A DNA stretch of 64,000 bases from Thermus caldifontis. GTDB taxonomy: Bacteria; Deinococcota; Deinococci; Deinococcales; Thermaceae. Every line of letters begins with the position of its first letter. Positions within the stretch are counted from its first letter, which is position 1. The translations under genes were made by a program, and so were the position numbers. Location: contig NZ_QGMX01000002.1 of assembly GCF_003336745.1 (NCBI RefSeq), positions 62,001-126,000 on the forward strand. The letters run 5' to 3'. Shown here one piece after another: positions 1 to 9,263 of this stretch. The notes under the pieces were generated by a model that was given only the letters and a program-made list of their open reading frames with translations, searched no databases and was not told the origin of the DNA.

Positions 1-2
1 TT

Positions 3-29
3 GGCAAAGTGGTGCTCCAGATGGGTTAG
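3..29 (+). CDS. 3' end of a gene, possibly a quinone oxidoreductase (partial)
   Basis: Only nine codons lie in the window. In frame 3 they read GKVVLQMG followed by TAG. A GKVVL tail close to the stop is common in medium-chain zinc/quinone oxidoreductases of the alcohol dehydrogenase superfamily, so that family is a guess from the tail alone. The other two frames give no recognisable ending. The next gene follows after 134 bases on the same strand. Confidence 0.3.
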   Translation, partial: GKVVLQMG

Positions 30-163
30 CCAAGGCGGAACCGAGGTCCCGCCTTAGGACCATAGGAAGAAGGTTATAGGATGGACCTAAGACCTTTGTC
101 CCTTGCCGAAAGCCGCCCCCAAAGGGGTTTCTGTAAGGGTAGAATGCGGAGCGAGGTGAGGCC

Positions 164-1171
164 ATGGAGCACACCGATGTGATCATCATCGGCGCAGGAC
201 CCGCTGGGCTTTTTGCGGGTTTTTATGTGGGCATGCGGGGGCTTTCCTTCCGCTTCATCGACCCCTTGCCCGAACCCGGAGGACAGCTCTCCGCCCTCTA
301 TCCAGAAAAGTACATCTACGACGTAGCTGGCTTTCCCAAGGTGTACGCCAAGGACCTAGTCAAGGGCCTGGTGGAACAGGTGGCCCCTTTTAACCCCATC
401 TACAGCCTAGGGGAGCGGGCGGAAACCCTGGAAAAGGACGGGGAGCTCTTCAGGGTGACCACCTCCTCCGGCAACACCTACAGCGCTAAGGCCATCATCA
501 TCGCTGCCGGCGTAGGGGCCTTTGAACCCAGGCGCCTGGGGGCTCCCGGGGAGAAGGAGCTGGAAGGCAAGGGCGTCTACTATGCGGTGAAGAACAAGGC
601 GGAGTTCCAGAACAGGCGGGTCCTGATCGTGGGGGGTGGGGATAGCGCCGTGGACTGGGCCTTGAACCTTCTGGGCACCGCCCGGGAGATCACCCTGATC
701 CACCGGAGGCCCCAGTTCCGGGCCCACGAGGCCAGCGTGAAAGAGCTTCTCAAAGCGCATGAGGAAGGGCGTCTTACCGTGCTCACCCCCTACGAGGTAC
801 GGCGGATCGAAGGGGATACCCAGGTGCGCAAGGCGGTGATTTTCCACAATGGGACCCAGGAGGAAAAGGAGCTGGAGGTGGATGCGGTCCTGATCCTGGC
901 GGGTTACCTCACCAAGCTGGGGCCCTTGGCCAACTGGGGGCTGGAACTGGAAAAGAACAAGATCAAGGTGGACACCACCATGGCCACCAGCATCCCTGGG
1001 GTCTACGCCTGCGGGGATATCGTCACCTATCCGGGGAAACTCCCCCTCATTGTGCTGGGCTTCGGGGAAGCCGCCATCGCTGCCAACCACGCCGCCGCCT
1101 ACGCCAACCCCACCCTTAAGGTTAACCCCGGCCACTCCTCGGAAAAGGCCGAGGAGAAAACCCCCGCCTAA
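164..1171 (+). CDS. Ferredoxin--NADP(+) reductase, thioredoxin reductase-like
   Basis: This 335-residue cytoplasmic flavoprotein is predicted to pass electrons between NAD(P)H and ferredoxin or flavodoxin. An FAD-binding GxGxxG sits at residues 10-15 and a second dinucleotide motif (GGGDSA) at 157-162. A CGD motif lies near the C-terminus. The redox CxxC of true thioredoxin reductases is absent from the NADPH domain, which separates this FNR type from TrxB. Length and sequence match a T. thermophilus TrxR-like protein of the same size. The ATG is preceded by AGGTGAG at good spacing, and a possible -10 (TAGAAT) lies at 140-145. A strong terminator follows, so the gene is probably transcribed alone. 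Confidence 0.88.
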   Translation: MEHTDVIIIGAGPAGLFAGFYVGMRGLSFRFIDPLPEPGGQLSALYPEKYIYDVAGFPKVYAKDLVKGLVEQVAPFNPIYSLGERAETLEKDGELFRVTTSSGNTYSAKAIIIAAGVGAFEPRRLGAPGEKELEGKGVYYAVKNKAEFQNRRVLIVGGGDSAVDWALNLLGTAREITLIHRRPQFRAHEASVKELLKAHEEGRLTVLTPYEVRRIEGDTQVRKAVIFHNGTQEEKELEVDAVLILAGYLTKLGPLANWGLELEKNKIKVDTTMATSIPGVYACGDIVTYPGKLPLIVLGFGEAAIAANHAAAYANPTLKVNPGHSSEKAEEKTPA

Positions 1172-1193
1172 GGACCCCTCCTCCCCTGTTCCG

Positions 1194-1222
1194 GGTCCCG
1201 GGCTACCCCGGGACCTTTCTTT
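1194..1222 (+). terminator. Rho-independent terminator of the FNR gene
   Basis: Nine-base-pair perfect stem: GGTCCCGGG (1194-1202) pairs with CCCGGGACC (1207-1215). A T-rich tract TTTCTTT follows. It lies 22 bases after the reductase stop codon. Confidence 0.8.
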
Positions 1223-1240
1223 GTCCTAAGATGGGGGCAT

Positions 1241-1789
1241 ATGCGGGTTGCCCTTTTCATTGACGGCTCCTACATGTACCTGGCCACCAAACGGCTGGGT
1301 TGGAACGTGGACCACCGCCGGGTCCTCACCCAGTTCGCCACCCCCGAGCAGCTCTACAACGCCTTTTACTACGTTCCCATCACCGACCCTGAGGACGAGC
1401 GCCAGCAGCGCTTCATTGACGCCCTGGTCTTCATGGGCTACACGGTGCGAAGCCGCCTGGTGCGGGGGGACGCCCGGTTTGAAGCCATGATGGCCACGGA
1501 TCTCCTCACCACCGCTCCCCGCTGGGACCGGGCCATCGTGGCCAGCGGTTCGGGAGACCTGGCCCATACCTTCGCCGCCCTTAGGGCCTTGGGAAAGGAG
1601 ATCCATCTTCTGGGCGTCCACGAGCTGGCCGACCTCGAGCTCCGCAACCAGGCGGACCGCTTCCTCAACCTCCCCGAGTGGCGGGAGGTCTTGGAGAGAA
1701 CCCTGGGGGGACGCCGCACCTACGCCGGCTATCCGGTGGAGGCCACGGTGGAGGTCCCGCCCGCTCCCGTGGACGACCCCCAGCCCTAG
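1241..1789 (+). CDS. NYN-domain (PIN-like) protein, LabA/DUF88 family
   Basis: This 182-residue protein opens with MRVALFIDGSYMY, the first acidic motif of the NYN branch of PIN-like nucleases. A second motif, AIVASGSGDLAHTF, follows near residue 105, with downstream acidic residues (ELADLELR) that could complete a metal site. Members of this family are thought to cleave or process RNA, so a nuclease role is inferred. A -10 hexamer TAAGAT ends 8 bases before the ATG, suggesting a leaderless transcript. The last residues (VEVPPAPVDDPQP) look disordered. The next gene starts 3 bases after the stop, so the two are probably co-transcribed. Confidence 0.75.
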   Translation: MRVALFIDGSYMYLATKRLGWNVDHRRVLTQFATPEQLYNAFYYVPITDPEDERQQRFIDALVFMGYTVRSRLVRGDARFEAMMATDLLTTAPRWDRAIVASGSGDLAHTFAALRALGKEIHLLGVHELADLELRNQADRFLNLPEWREVLERTLGGRRTYAGYPVEATVEVPPAPVDDPQP

Positions 1790-1792
1790 CCC

Positions 1793-2812
1793 ATGCCCCT
1801 GGGGCCCTGGCTTGTGCTGGCCTTGGCGGGCCTGCTCTTCCTGTTGCCCCCCATTCCCCCTTCCGCACCTCCCTCCCCTAGCCTACGGGACCTCCTTCCC
1901 TACCCCCCACGGCAACGGGAAGCCTTGGTGGGCCTTCACCTGGCGTTAAAGGCCAGCCTGCATCAGCTTCTGGGAAAAGAGGCGGCCCGGGCCTATGACC
2001 GGCTAATGCGCCTCGAGCTCAAAAACCAGCGCCTGGGCAAGCGCTCCGCCTTTCCGGACGCGAAGGCCGCTCTCCTGGCGGCCCAACGCTGGGTGGAGGC
2101 CATCGGCCAGGCCCGACGAGGCCATAGGGTGAGCCTGGAGGGGCTGCCCACCGCTCCCCACCACGTCCTTCCCCATGCCCGAGAGATCCGCACCGCCGCC
2201 TCGGCCCTCGGCATCCCTTACGGGGTGCTGGCCGCCATCGTGGACAACGAGCAGTACGGGGGGGATAAGGCCTTGGGGCTTTCCCGCGGGGTGCGGGAAG
2301 CGGCGGATACCTTGGCCCAGAGTTTGGCGGAGGCCCAGGGCCACACCCCCTTAAGCCGCACCCTGGGCCTGGCCCAGATGAGCTGGGAGGATGCCTTAAA
2401 GCAAGGGGATCGCCTGCGGCTTTTTGGGGCCTGGGACCCTGTCCGGGCCTTTCCCCGGAGCGAGGCCGAGGCCAGGCAGGCCCTGGAGGACCCCTACCTA
2501 AACCTCCTCTTCACCGCAAGCCGCCTCCGGGGCTACTTTAACGCCCTTTTAGGCCTCCCCCCTAAGGACACCCGCCCCCTGGAGGATCCCTGGCTCTACT
2601 ACCTTGGTCCCGCCTGGCACAACTACCCCCTTAGGGCCCAGAACCTGGAAACCTGGGAGGATAGCTTCCACGGTTTCTTCAAAGGCCTCCTTTACCAGGT
2701 GGTGCTGGCGGGTAGGTGGCACCTGGAAGGCCGCACCCTTACCCCCCTCAAAGCCTGGGGGCCTGGGAATCAGGACCCCAAACCCAGCCCCCTACCCAGC
2801 CTTACCCCCTAG
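1793..2812 (+). CDS. Exported or membrane-anchored lytic transglycosylase-like protein
   Basis: A hydrophobic N-terminal segment (residues 4-20) is followed by a proline-rich linker, consistent with a signal anchor and an extracytoplasmic body. Residues 138-200 resemble an SLT-type transglycosylase core: GIPYGVLAAIVDNEQYGGD supplies a candidate catalytic Glu153, and LGLAQMSWEDAL recalls the GLMQ helix of Slt enzymes. The protein (339 aa) would then cut peptidoglycan, but similarity is patchy and this remains inference. It follows the NYN gene with a 3-base gap and converges on the DUF402 gene, overlapping it by 4 bases. Confidence 0.5.
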   Translation: MPLGPWLVLALAGLLFLLPPIPPSAPPSPSLRDLLPYPPRQREALVGLHLALKASLHQLLGKEAARAYDRLMRLELKNQRLGKRSAFPDAKAALLAAQRWVEAIGQARRGHRVSLEGLPTAPHHVLPHAREIRTAASALGIPYGVLAAIVDNEQYGGDKALGLSRGVREAADTLAQSLAEAQGHTPLSRTLGLAQMSWEDALKQGDRLRLFGAWDPVRAFPRSEAEARQALEDPYLNLLFTASRLRGYFNALLGLPPKDTRPLEDPWLYYLGPAWHNYPLRAQNLETWEDSFHGFFKGLLYQVVLAGRWHLEGRTLTPLKAWGPGNQDPKPSPLPSLTP

Positions 2813-3342
2813 ACCCGCTCCAACCACGGAAGGGGTTCCCCCGGAGGCAAAACCGGCCAGCGGCCTTCTTCCATGTGGCGGAAGATGGCCAACACCGCCT
2901 TTTCCGCCTCTTCCACCCAAGCCTTGGGATAAAGGGAGCGCTTGGCCAAAAACTCCTCCCGGTCAAAGACCTCACAGGTGTGGTCGGCCCGGCACTTCAC
3001 ATCCAGCTCGAGGTCATACTGGCAAAAGCCCCGTCCCGTCCACTCCGCTGGGGTTTGCACGTTCCAGTAGTACTCCAAAACCCGCCCCTCCCGCACGTCC
3101 GGCCCCCCGGAGTACCAGGCCCCTGGGAAAAAGGCCACGTAGGCGTCGTGGTCCAGCACCACCCTCCTACCCTTGGCCACATGGTGGAAGGTTCCCCCTT
3201 GGGGCAAAAGGGTGAGGACCCCCTCGGGGCGCACCTCCACCACCCGGGCCTCCCAGAAGTAATGCAGGCTATCGCCCGGGAACTTGTAAAACTCCACCCG
3301 CACGAGCTCCCCGGGAGCAACCGGCCAGGGCAAGGCCCCCAT
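2809..3342 (-). CDS. DUF402 domain protein (FomD/Ntdp-like barrel)
   Basis: This 177-residue protein has the DUF402 pattern: VVLDHDAYVAFFPGAWYS, then EYYWNVQTPAEW, then YDLELDVKC. Conserved acidic residues (DLELDV) probably bind a divalent metal. Characterised relatives are nucleoside tri/diphosphate phosphatases (Ntdp) and FomD, so phosphohydrolase activity on a nucleotide-linked substrate is likely. The exact substrate cannot be read from the sequence. The small membrane-protein gene lies upstream on the same strand, 30 bases away. Confidence 0.7.
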   Translation of the reverse strand: MGALPWPVAPGELVRVEFYKFPGDSLHYFWEARVVEVRPEGVLTLLPQGGTFHHVAKGRRVVLDHDAYVAFFPGAWYSGGPDVREGRVLEYYWNVQTPAEWTGRGFCQYDLELDVKCRADHTCEVFDREEFLAKRSLYPKAWVEEAEKAVLAIFRHMEEGRWPVLPPGEPLPWLERV

Positions 3343-3372
3343 GCAAAGCGCCCAACGGGCCCTGCGCCCCGC

Positions 3373-3564
3373 TTACTTCTTGGTGCTGATACCCAGGACC
3401 TTGTAAAGGGCGCAGAAGCCGGTAATCGCCGTGAAGAGGAGGACCACCGCCACAACGCCCAGGATCCAGTTCCAAGGGGATGCCGACTGGAAGGCGAAGT
3501 AGAAGAGGACGAGGGCCAGGATAAACCGGATCGCCCTATCGGTGGTGCTTTCGTTCACCGTCAT
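3373..3564 (-). CDS. Small membrane protein, DUF2892 (YgaP-type) family
   Basis: This 63-residue protein consists mostly of two predicted transmembrane helices (about residues 11-26 and 32-48). A conserved tail, TAITGFCALYKVLGISTKK, matches the DUF2892 domain found alone or fused to rhodanese domains (YgaP). The CPLY-like segment (FCALYKVLG) is typical. Function is unknown, although rhodanese-linked relatives suggest sulfur or membrane stress roles. The ATG has an upstream AGGTGAG ribosome binding site. It probably heads a transcript with the DUF402 gene. Confidence 0.72.
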   Translation of the reverse strand: MTVNESTTDRAIRFILALVLFYFAFQSASPWNWILGVVAVVLLFTAITGFCALYKVLGISTKK

Positions 3565-3650
3565 GGCTCACCTCCGCTTCCACCCTACACCTCTGGGCCC
3601 CGGATATCTAGCCCTACCCCACCGGCTATGCTAAGATGGCTTTCTGGCAG

Positions 3651-3727
3651 GGGCCGTTAGCTCAATCGGTCAGAGCGGCCGGCTCATAACCGGTTGGTTG
3701 CAGGTTCAAGTCCTGCACGGCCCACCA
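3651..3727 (+). tRNA. tRNA with CAU anticodon (Ile2 or elongator Met)
   Basis: A full cloverleaf is visible. The acceptor GGGCCGT pairs with ACGGCCC, the D-arm contains GCTC/GAGC, the anticodon stem is CCGG/CCGG around loop CTCATAA, the T-arm is GCAGG TTCAAGT CCTGC, and CCA is encoded. The anticodon stem-loop GGCTCATAACC and the TTCAAGT T-loop resemble bacterial tRNA-Ile2, whose CAU is modified to lysidine. An elongator tRNA-Met cannot be excluded. Candidate -10 hexamers lie at 3627-3637. Confidence 0.93.
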
Positions 3728-3744
3728 GCTCCAAGACGGCAAAA

Positions 3745-3777
3745 CCCCCGCCCCCTTGTAGGGGCGGGGAAGTTTTT
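3745..3777 (+). terminator. Terminator after the CAU tRNA
   Basis: CCCCGCCCC (3746-3754) pairs with GGGGCGGGG (3761-3769) across a 6-base loop. AAG and TTTTT follow. Confidence 0.88.
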
Positions 3778-3808
3778 AGCATGGTAACCCTTCTGGCAGA
3801 ATCAAAGC

Positions 3809-4138
3809 ATGGACGCTCTGGAGGCCTTCCAAGCCCTAGATTTGCGCGTGGGCCGTATTCTTAAGGCCGAACCCCACGAGAAAGCCCGCAAGCCCAGCTA
3901 CAAGCTTTGGATAGACCTGGGCCCTTTGGGCATCAAGTCAAGCTCCGCTCAGATCACCGAGCTCTACCGCCCGGAAGACCTAGTGGGCCGGCTGGTGGTG
4001 TGCGCGGTGAACCTAGGTACCCGCCTCATTGCCGGGTTTCCCTCGGAGGTCCTGGTCCTGGGGGCCAAGGATGGGGAGGGCCGGGTGGTCCTCCTCACCG
4101 TGGAGCGTGAGGTGCCCCTGGGGGAAAAGGTCTTCTAG
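3809..4138 (+). CDS. csaA: CsaA-type tRNA-binding domain protein
   Basis: This 109-residue protein is a single EMAP-II/Trbp111-like OB fold. Characteristic segments are FQALDLRVGRILKAEPHEKARKPSYKLWIDLG near the N-terminus and NLGTRLIAGFPSEVLVLGA in the second half. CsaA proteins form dimers, bind tRNA, and were first described as export-related chaperones in Bacillus. A T. thermophilus CsaA structure of this size is known. The gene lies alone between the tRNA terminator and a convergent SIS gene, and the two stop codons overlap by 4 bases. Confidence 0.9.
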   Translation: MDALEAFQALDLRVGRILKAEPHEKARKPSYKLWIDLGPLGIKSSSAQITELYRPEDLVGRLVVCAVNLGTRLIAGFPSEVLVLGAKDGEGRVVLLTVEREVPLGEKVF

Positions 4139-5166
4139 CGGGTCCGGGTCACCTTGGTGAGGTGCCGGGGCCGGTCCGGGTCCAGGCCTCGAGCCCGGGC
4201 CAGGGCCTCCGCCTTGGGGTAGAAGGCCTGGGCCAGGAGCAGAGGGGTGGTTTCGGGCTCAGAGGCCACAGGAAGCGCCAGGGGGGAATCCGCCAGGGCT
4301 AGGACGTCGGGTTCAGGGGAGAGGACGAGAAGATGGGCCCCTTTAGCCCTTAGCCCCTCCAGGATGGCAAGAAGGGTATCCGAGGCCTCATCCTTCTGCA
4401 CCAGAGCCAGCACCGGGAAACCAGGCTCCAAAAGGGCCTGGGGCCCATGGAGGAACTCCGCCGCCGAAAGCCCCTCCGCATGAAGCCCCGCCACCTCCTT
4501 GAGCTTCAAGGCCGCCTCGAGGGCCACGGGATAGGTGAACCCCCGCCCCAGGACGAAAAGGTTTTCCCCATCCTCCAGGTAATCCAGCTCCCCCGAGGTT
4601 TCCAAGGCCCGGTGCAAGGCCTCGGGTAAGGTGGGAAGGACTTGGCGCAGGCGGGATTCCTCCACCAGGTGGGCCAGGAGGTGTAAGGTGGCAGCCAGCA
4701 TGGCGAGAAAGCTCTTGGTGGCGGCCACCGCCTTCTCCTCCCCGGCATGGAGGGGAAGGACCACCTCTGCCATTCGGGCCAGGGGGCTCTCCTCCCGGTT
4801 CACCAGGGCCACCGTGAGGACACCCTGCGCCCGATAGGCGGCCACGGTCTCCAGGAGATCCGGGCTCTCCCCGCTTTGGCTGTAGGCCAGAAGGAGCGAG
4901 GGAACGGGTACCCGGGGCCGGGCCCGGTAGAGGGTGAGGACGGAAGGGGCCAAGGAGAGGACCGGCCATTCCAGGCGGGCCTCGAGGAGGTACTTGGCAA
5001 AAAGGGCCGCATGGTCGGAACTGCCCCGGGCCACGGTAAGGGTAAGGCTCGGGGGGCGCTTCCTCAGGAAGCGGGCCAGGCTCCGCACCTCAGCCTCGTT
5101 CTCCCTAAGGAGGCGCTCTATGACCTTAGGAGCTTCCTCCGCCTCGGCGCGCATCCAAGAGGCCAT
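4135..5166 (-). CDS. SIS-domain aldose-ketose isomerase/deaminase (GlmS isomerase-like)
   Basis: This 343-residue protein carries two SIS domains like the C-terminal half of GlmS, with no glutaminase half. It opens with [16 protein letters not shown], typical of NagB-II/AgaS/FrlB-like proteins. SIS signatures include [30 protein letters not shown] and the C-terminal [13 protein letters not shown] helix. Likely chemistry is isomerisation or deamination of an amino-sugar phosphate. Start 5166 is chosen because a -10 hexamer TATAGT (5173-5178) ends 6 bases upstream and because it gives the family's usual N-terminus. A 23-base palindrome abuts the -10. The gene diverges from uvrA. Confidence 0.8.
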   Translation of the reverse strand: MASWMRAEAEEAPKVIERLLRENEAEVRSLARFLRKRPPSLTLTVARGSSDHAALFAKYLLEARLEWPVLSLAPSVLTLYRARPRVPVPSLLLAYSQSGESPDLLETVAAYRAQGVLTVALVNREESPLARMAEVVLPLHAGEEKAVAATKSFLAMLAATLHLLAHLVEESRLRQVLPTLPEALHRALETSGELDYLEDGENLFVLGRGFTYPVALEAALKLKEVAGLHAEGLSAAEFLHGPQALLEPGFPVLALVQKDEASDTLLAILEGLRAKGAHLLVLSPEPDVLALADSPLALPVASEPETTPLLLAQAFYPKAEALARARGLDPDRPRHLTKVTRTR

Positions 5167-5172
5167 GGGTCC

Positions 5173-5178
5173 ACTATA
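5173..5178 (-). promoter_or_regulatory. -10 element of the SIS isomerase gene (leaderless)
   Basis: TATAGT on the minus strand, then GGACCC, then ATG. The 6-base gap fits a leaderless transcript and fixes the start codon at 5166. Confidence 0.6.
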
Positions 5179-5201
5179 GGCCAGGGGAAGTTCCCCTGGC
5201 C
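5179..5201. promoter_or_regulatory. Perfect 23-base palindrome, candidate operator between SIS gene and uvrA
   Basis: Arms GGCCAGGGGAA (5179-5189) and TTCCCCTGGCC (5191-5201) flank a single G. The palindrome touches the SIS gene -10 and lies 26 bases upstream of the uvrA -10. No T-tract follows on either strand, so it is unlikely to be a terminator. A dimeric repressor site is the natural reading. Confidence 0.6.
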
Positions 5202-5227
5202 ACCTGGTCCTTGCCAAAGGGTAGTGG

Positions 5228-5233
5228 TATACT
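5228..5233 (+). promoter_or_regulatory. -10 element of uvrA (leaderless)
   Basis: TATACT is followed by 7 bases and then the ATG at 5241. No good -35 is visible at the expected distance. TTGCCA at 5211 is too close. Confidence 0.55.
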
Positions 5234-5240
5234 TCCACGG

Positions 5241-8099
5241 ATGGACCGCATCGTCATCCGGGGGGCACGGGAGCACAACCTCAAGAACATCAGCCTGGAG
5301 CTCCCGCGGGGCAAGTTCATCGTCATCACCGGGGTTTCCGGCTCGGGCAAGAGCACCCTGGCCTTTGACACCATCTACGCGGAAGGGCAACGGCGCTACG
5401 TGGAAAGCCTCTCCAGCTACGCCCGCCAGTTCTTGGGGGTCATGGACAAGCCTGAGGTGGAAAGCATCGAGGGCCTTTCCCCTGCCATCTCCATCGACCA
5501 GAAAACCACCAGCCACAACCCCCGCTCCACCGTGGGCACGGTGACGGAGATCCACGACTACCTCCGCCTCCTCTATGCCCGCATCGGCACCGCCTACTGC
5601 CCCGAGTGTGGCCGCCCCATTGAGAAGCAGTCCGCCAGCGAGATCACCGACCGCCTCCTGCAAAAGCCCCCGGGCACCCGGGCCATCCTCATGGCGCCCG
5701 TGGTGCGGGGAAGGAAGGGGGAATACCGCAAGCTTTTCGGGCAACTTCTGAAGGAAGGCTACGCCCGGGTGCGGGTGGACGGGGTCATCTACCTCCTGGA
5801 GGAGGCCCAGAACCTCAACCTGGAAAAGTACGAGAAGCACGACATCGACCTGGTGGTGGACCGGGTGGTCCTTAAGGAGGAGGAACGCCCCCGCATCGCC
5901 GAGGCGGTGGAGCTTGCCCTTCTTAGGGGCGAGGGGCTTTTGCGGGTCCTTTACCCGGACGGTGGCCAAGAGGAGCTTTACTCGGAAAAGTTCGCCTGCC
6001 CCGAGCATGGGAGCGTCCTGGAGGAGTTGGAGCCCCGCATCTTCTCCTTCAACGCCCCCTACGGGGCCTGCCCCGCCTGCTCGGGCCTGGGATACAAACA
6101 GGAGTTTCACCCTGAGCTCATCGTGAATCCCGAGCTCTCCCTGGCCGAGGGGGCCATCCTGCCTTGGGCCCGGGGTAGGGACACGGGGCGAAGCTACCTC
6201 TGGGACCGGCTTCGGGCCCTGGCGGAGCACCTGGGCTTTGACCTCAAAACCCCCTTCAAGGACCTGCCGGAGGAGGCCAAACAGGCGGTGCTCTATGGCC
6301 TCCCCGAGCCCTTTGAGGTGGTCTTCCGCCGGGGAGGGAAGGAAACCTTCCGGGTAGAGGTCCACTACGAAGGGGTCATCCCCTGGTTGCATAAGCGCTA
6401 CCAGGAGGCGGAATCTGAAGGGGTCAAGGAGGCGCTGGAAGGCTTCATGTCGCAAAAGCCCTGCCCGGTGTGCAGCGGCACCCGCTACAAGAAGGAGGTG
6501 CTCTCCGTAAGGGTGGCGGACAAAAACATCGCCGAGGTTTCGGCCCTGCCGGTTCGCGAGGCCCTGGAGTTTTTCCGGGACCTCGAGGCCCATCTCCCCC
6601 CCTTCCAGGCCCAGATCGCCCGCCCCATCCTGCGGGAAATCGTGGAAAGGCTGGGGTTTTTGGTGGGGGTAGGGCTGGACTACCTCACCCTGGACCGAGC
6701 CGCCAACACCCTCTCCGGAGGGGAGGCCCAAAGGATCCGCCTGGCCACCCAGGTGGGAAGCGGCCTCACCGGAGTGCTCTACGTGCTGGACGAGCCCAGC
6801 ATCGGCCTGCATCCCAAGGACAACCAGCGCCTCATCGCCACCCTAAAGCGCCTCCAGGGCCTCGGCAACACCCTGATCGTGGTGGAGCACGACGAGGAGA
6901 CCATGCGGGCCGCGGACTGGATCGTGGACATGGGGCCAGGGGCCGGCATCCACGGGGGGGAGGTGGTGGCCCAGGGCCCCTTGGAGGAGATCCTCAAAAG
7001 CCCCCAAAGCCTCACCGGGGCCTACCTAAGGGGAGAGAAGCGGATCCCCGTGCCTAAGGAGCGCCGTAAGGGCAACGGCAAGTGGCTGGTCCTAAGGGGA
7101 GCCCGGGAGCACAACCTGAAAAACATCACCCTGAAAATCCCCTTGGGCCGCTTCGTGGCGGTGACGGGGCCCTCGGGCTCGGGCAAGAGCACCCTGATCC
7201 ACGATGTCCTCTACGCCGCCTTGGCGCAAAGGCTCATGCGGGCCAAGACCACCCCTGGGGCCTTTGACGCCCTGGAGGGCCTCGAGCACCTGGACAAGGT
7301 CATCGAAATAGACCAGTCCCCCATCGGCCGCACCCCCCGCTCCAACCCCGCCACCTACACCGGGATCTTTGACGAGATCCGCGACCTCTTCGCCAAGACC
7401 CCCGAGGCCAGGAAACGGGGCTACGGCCCAGGCCGCTTCTCCTTCAACGTCAAAGGGGGGCGGTGTGAGGCCTGCGGGGGCGACGGCACGGTGAAGATCG
7501 AGATGCTCTTCCTGCCCGACCTCTACGTGCCCTGCGAGGTGTGTAAGGGCAAGCGCTACAACAAGGAGACCCTGGAGGTAAAGCTCAGGGGCAAGAGCAT
7601 CGCCGACGTCCTGGACATGACCGCCGAGGAAGCCCTGGAATTTTTCCAGAATGTCCCCACCATCGCCCGCAAGCTCCAGCTCATGGTGGACGTGGGCCTG
7701 GGGTACATGCGCTTAGGCCAGCCCTCCCCCACCCTTTCAGGGGGGGAGGCCCAGAGGATCAAGCTGGCCACGGAGCTGGGCCGCAAGGCCACGGGCCGCA
7801 CCCTCTACATCCTGGACGAGCCCACCACCGGCCTTCACTTTGACGACGTGGCCAAGCTCCTGGACGTGCTCCACCGCCTGGTGGACGCCGGCAACACCGT
7901 GGTGGTCATCGAGCACAACTTGGACGTGGTGAAGACCGCCGACTGGGTCATTGACCTGGGCCCCGAGGGAGGGGACCGGGGAGGGGAGATCGTGGCCGAG
8001 GGCACCCCGGAAGAGGTAGCCCTTTCGGGAAGCCCCACGGGGCTCTTCCTGGCCATGATCCCCGAGATCGCCGAGAGGCTGAAGGTGGCCGCGGACTAA
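5241..8099 (+). CDS. uvrA: UvrABC excinuclease subunit A
   Basis: UvrA is the damage-recognising ATPase of nucleotide excision repair. It dimerises, loads UvrB on DNA lesions and then leaves. The product has 952 residues, the length of T. thermophilus UvrA. It starts [16 protein letters not shown], the family's standard N-terminus, so the upstream in-frame TTG at 5211 is rejected. Two ABC ATPase modules are present. Each has a Walker A (GVSGSGKST near residue 32, GPSGSGKST near 640), an LSGGEAQRI signature and a DEP Walker B. Zinc-binding CPECG, CPVCSG and CEACGGDG...CEVCKG clusters are intact. The stop overlaps the convergent TetR gene by 4 bases. Confidence 0.97.
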   Translation: MDRIVIRGAREHNLKNISLELPRGKFIVITGVSGSGKSTLAFDTIYAEGQRRYVESLSSYARQFLGVMDKPEVESIEGLSPAISIDQKTTSHNPRSTVGTVTEIHDYLRLLYARIGTAYCPECGRPIEKQSASEITDRLLQKPPGTRAILMAPVVRGRKGEYRKLFGQLLKEGYARVRVDGVIYLLEEAQNLNLEKYEKHDIDLVVDRVVLKEEERPRIAEAVELALLRGEGLLRVLYPDGGQEELYSEKFACPEHGSVLEELEPRIFSFNAPYGACPACSGLGYKQEFHPELIVNPELSLAEGAILPWARGRDTGRSYLWDRLRALAEHLGFDLKTPFKDLPEEAKQAVLYGLPEPFEVVFRRGGKETFRVEVHYEGVIPWLHKRYQEAESEGVKEALEGFMSQKPCPVCSGTRYKKEVLSVRVADKNIAEVSALPVREALEFFRDLEAHLPPFQAQIARPILREIVERLGFLVGVGLDYLTLDRAANTLSGGEAQRIRLATQVGSGLTGVLYVLDEPSIGLHPKDNQRLIATLKRLQGLGNTLIVVEHDEETMRAADWIVDMGPGAGIHGGEVVAQGPLEEILKSPQSLTGAYLRGEKRIPVPKERRKGNGKWLVLRGAREHNLKNITLKIPLGRFVAVTGPSGSGKSTLIHDVLYAALAQRLMRAKTTPGAFDALEGLEHLDKVIEIDQSPIGRTPRSNPATYTGIFDEIRDLFAKTPEARKRGYGPGRFSFNVKGGRCEACGGDGTVKIEMLFLPDLYVPCEVCKGKRYNKETLEVKLRGKSIADVLDMTAEEALEFFQNVPTIARKLQLMVDVGLGYMRLGQPSPTLSGGEAQRIKLATELGRKATGRTLYILDEPTTGLHFDDVAKLLDVLHRLVDAGNTVVVIEHNLDVVKTADWVIDLGPEGGDRGGEIVAEGTPEEVALSGSPTGLFLAMIPEIAERLKVAAD

Positions 8100-8734
8100 G
8101 CCTTGGCCTTGGCGGATTTCCTGGAAACCTGGGCAGGTTGGCTGCGGGCTAGGATCCCCTCCAGGGCCAAGGATAAGGATTTTTCCACCTCCTCCCTGAA
8201 GTCCCGGTTAGGGGTATAGGCCGCCCAGCGCAAGGCGGCCAGGAAGTAAAGGTCCGCCAAGGTGCGGCCCATGCGCTCCAGGGAAAGGTCCTGGCGCACC
8301 ACCCCCTTCTCCTTTAGGGGCTTCAGCACCTCAGCGATTAGGTCCCCCAAAGGCAGGGCCATGAAGGCCGCCTTGGCCCGGATGGGGTCGGGGTTTAACA
8401 GCTCGTAAAGAAGAGGCAGAAGAAGGTCCTTCTCCGCTTGGGTAAAACCCGCAAGCCTCTGGAATAGGAAGCGCAGAAGGGCTAGGGGGTCTTCCCCTTG
8501 GGCCAGCCGACGCCTAACCTCCTCCCGAAGGTCAGCCAACAGGAGGCTTCCGTACTCCAGGAGCACCGCCTCCTTGTAGGGGTAGTAGTTGAAGAAGGTA
8601 CCCCGGGACACGTGGGCGGCCTTGGCGATATCCGTGGCCGTAGTCCCTTGGAAACCCTGCTGGCGAAAGAGGGCCATGGCCGCCTGGAAGATGCGCTCCC
8701 GGCGGCGCTTTTTCTGGTACTCCCTTACGGTCAT
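8096..8734 (-). CDS. TetR/AcrR-family transcriptional regulator
   Basis: This 212-residue regulator has an N-terminal helix-turn-helix, [25 protein letters not shown], the standard TetR DNA-binding motif. A helical ligand-binding body follows, together with a lysine-rich tail (SRKSAKAKA). Start 8734 is chosen over an upstream in-frame codon. TACACT (8741-8746) lies 6 bases before this ATG, indicating a leaderless transcript, and [15 protein letters not shown] is a typical start. The ligand is unknown. Divergent or downstream targets cannot be assigned, because the neighbouring DJ-1-like gene reads in the same direction from upstream. Confidence 0.85.
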   Translation of the reverse strand: MTVREYQKKRRRERIFQAAMALFRQQGFQGTTATDIAKAAHVSRGTFFNYYPYKEAVLLEYGSLLLADLREEVRRRLAQGEDPLALLRFLFQRLAGFTQAEKDLLLPLLYELLNPDPIRAKAAFMALPLGDLIAEVLKPLKEKGVVRQDLSLERMGRTLADLYFLAALRWAAYTPNRDFREEVEKSLSLALEGILARSQPAQVSRKSAKAKA

Positions 8735-8759
8735 GGAAGTAGTGTACCCCCGCCCAAAC

Positions 8760-9254
8760 TTAAAGTTCAATCACCTTTTGCGCCCAGTCCGCTAAGGCCT
8801 GGAGGAGGGCCAAGCCCCCCAGGGTGGAATACACCTTCGCCTCCCGGTGGAAGGAGCCCTCCTCCACCTGGTACCCCTGCCTGGCCAGGGACCGGGCCAC
8901 CTCCCCCGGGGCCACCACCCGGGTGGGAAGCCTCCCCACCTCCGCCAGGAAAAGGTGGGCGTTAAAGCCTAAAAACACCGCCTCCAAACCCTCCCAGATC
9001 TCCTCCAAAAAGGCCAGGTAGGTGGGGTCTTGGGCCATGCGGCCAGGCCTCCTAGCCCCGGGAATGAAGAGGGCCCTAGGAGGGGGGGCTGCGGGAAAGG
9101 CGTAGGTGGGGGTCCAGACGGAACCCGCCAGGGCTGGAGTTCCCTTCCGCCCCTTGGCCACGGTGTAGGCGGGGTATTCCAGGCGCCGGGCAGCCTCCAG
9201 GGCTAAGGCCGCCTCCAGCTCGGAAAACTCGGGGAGGAGGAGGATGGCCAGCAC
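8760..9254 (-). CDS. DJ-1/PfpI-like protein lacking the nucleophilic cysteine
   Basis: The 164-residue product follows the DJ-1/PfpI fold: a first strand AILLLPEFSELEAALALEA, an ALFIPGA strand, and an elbow AVFLGFNAHLFLAEVGRL where relatives have a reactive Cys. The protein contains no cysteine at all, so the usual protease, deglycase or chaperone chemistry at that site cannot operate. The AraC-type sensor branch of the family also dispenses with catalysis. The start is a GTG 9 bases after the stop of the truncated FAD gene. The gene probably shares a transcript with it and with the nitronate monooxygenase-like gene. Confidence 0.55.
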   Translation of the reverse strand: MLAILLLPEFSELEAALALEAARRLEYPAYTVAKGRKGTPALAGSVWTPTYAFPAAPPPRALFIPGARRPGRMAQDPTYLAFLEEIWEGLEAVFLGFNAHLFLAEVGRLPTRVVAPGEVARSLARQGYQVEEGSFHREAKVYSTLGGLALLQALADWAQKVIEL

Positions 9255-9263
9255 GTTAATCCA

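Noticed and set aside
5211..5240. TTG at 5211 as the uvrA start
   Set aside because: UvrA proteins begin at the [16 protein letters not shown] position. The -10 TATACT lies downstream of this TTG, so it would not even be transcribed.
5118..6812. 564-residue open frame on the minus strand across uvrA
   Set aside because: It is a shadow of uvrA in GC-rich DNA. The composition (His/Gly/Leu-rich with no domain) is typical of antisense frames, and uvrA is certain.
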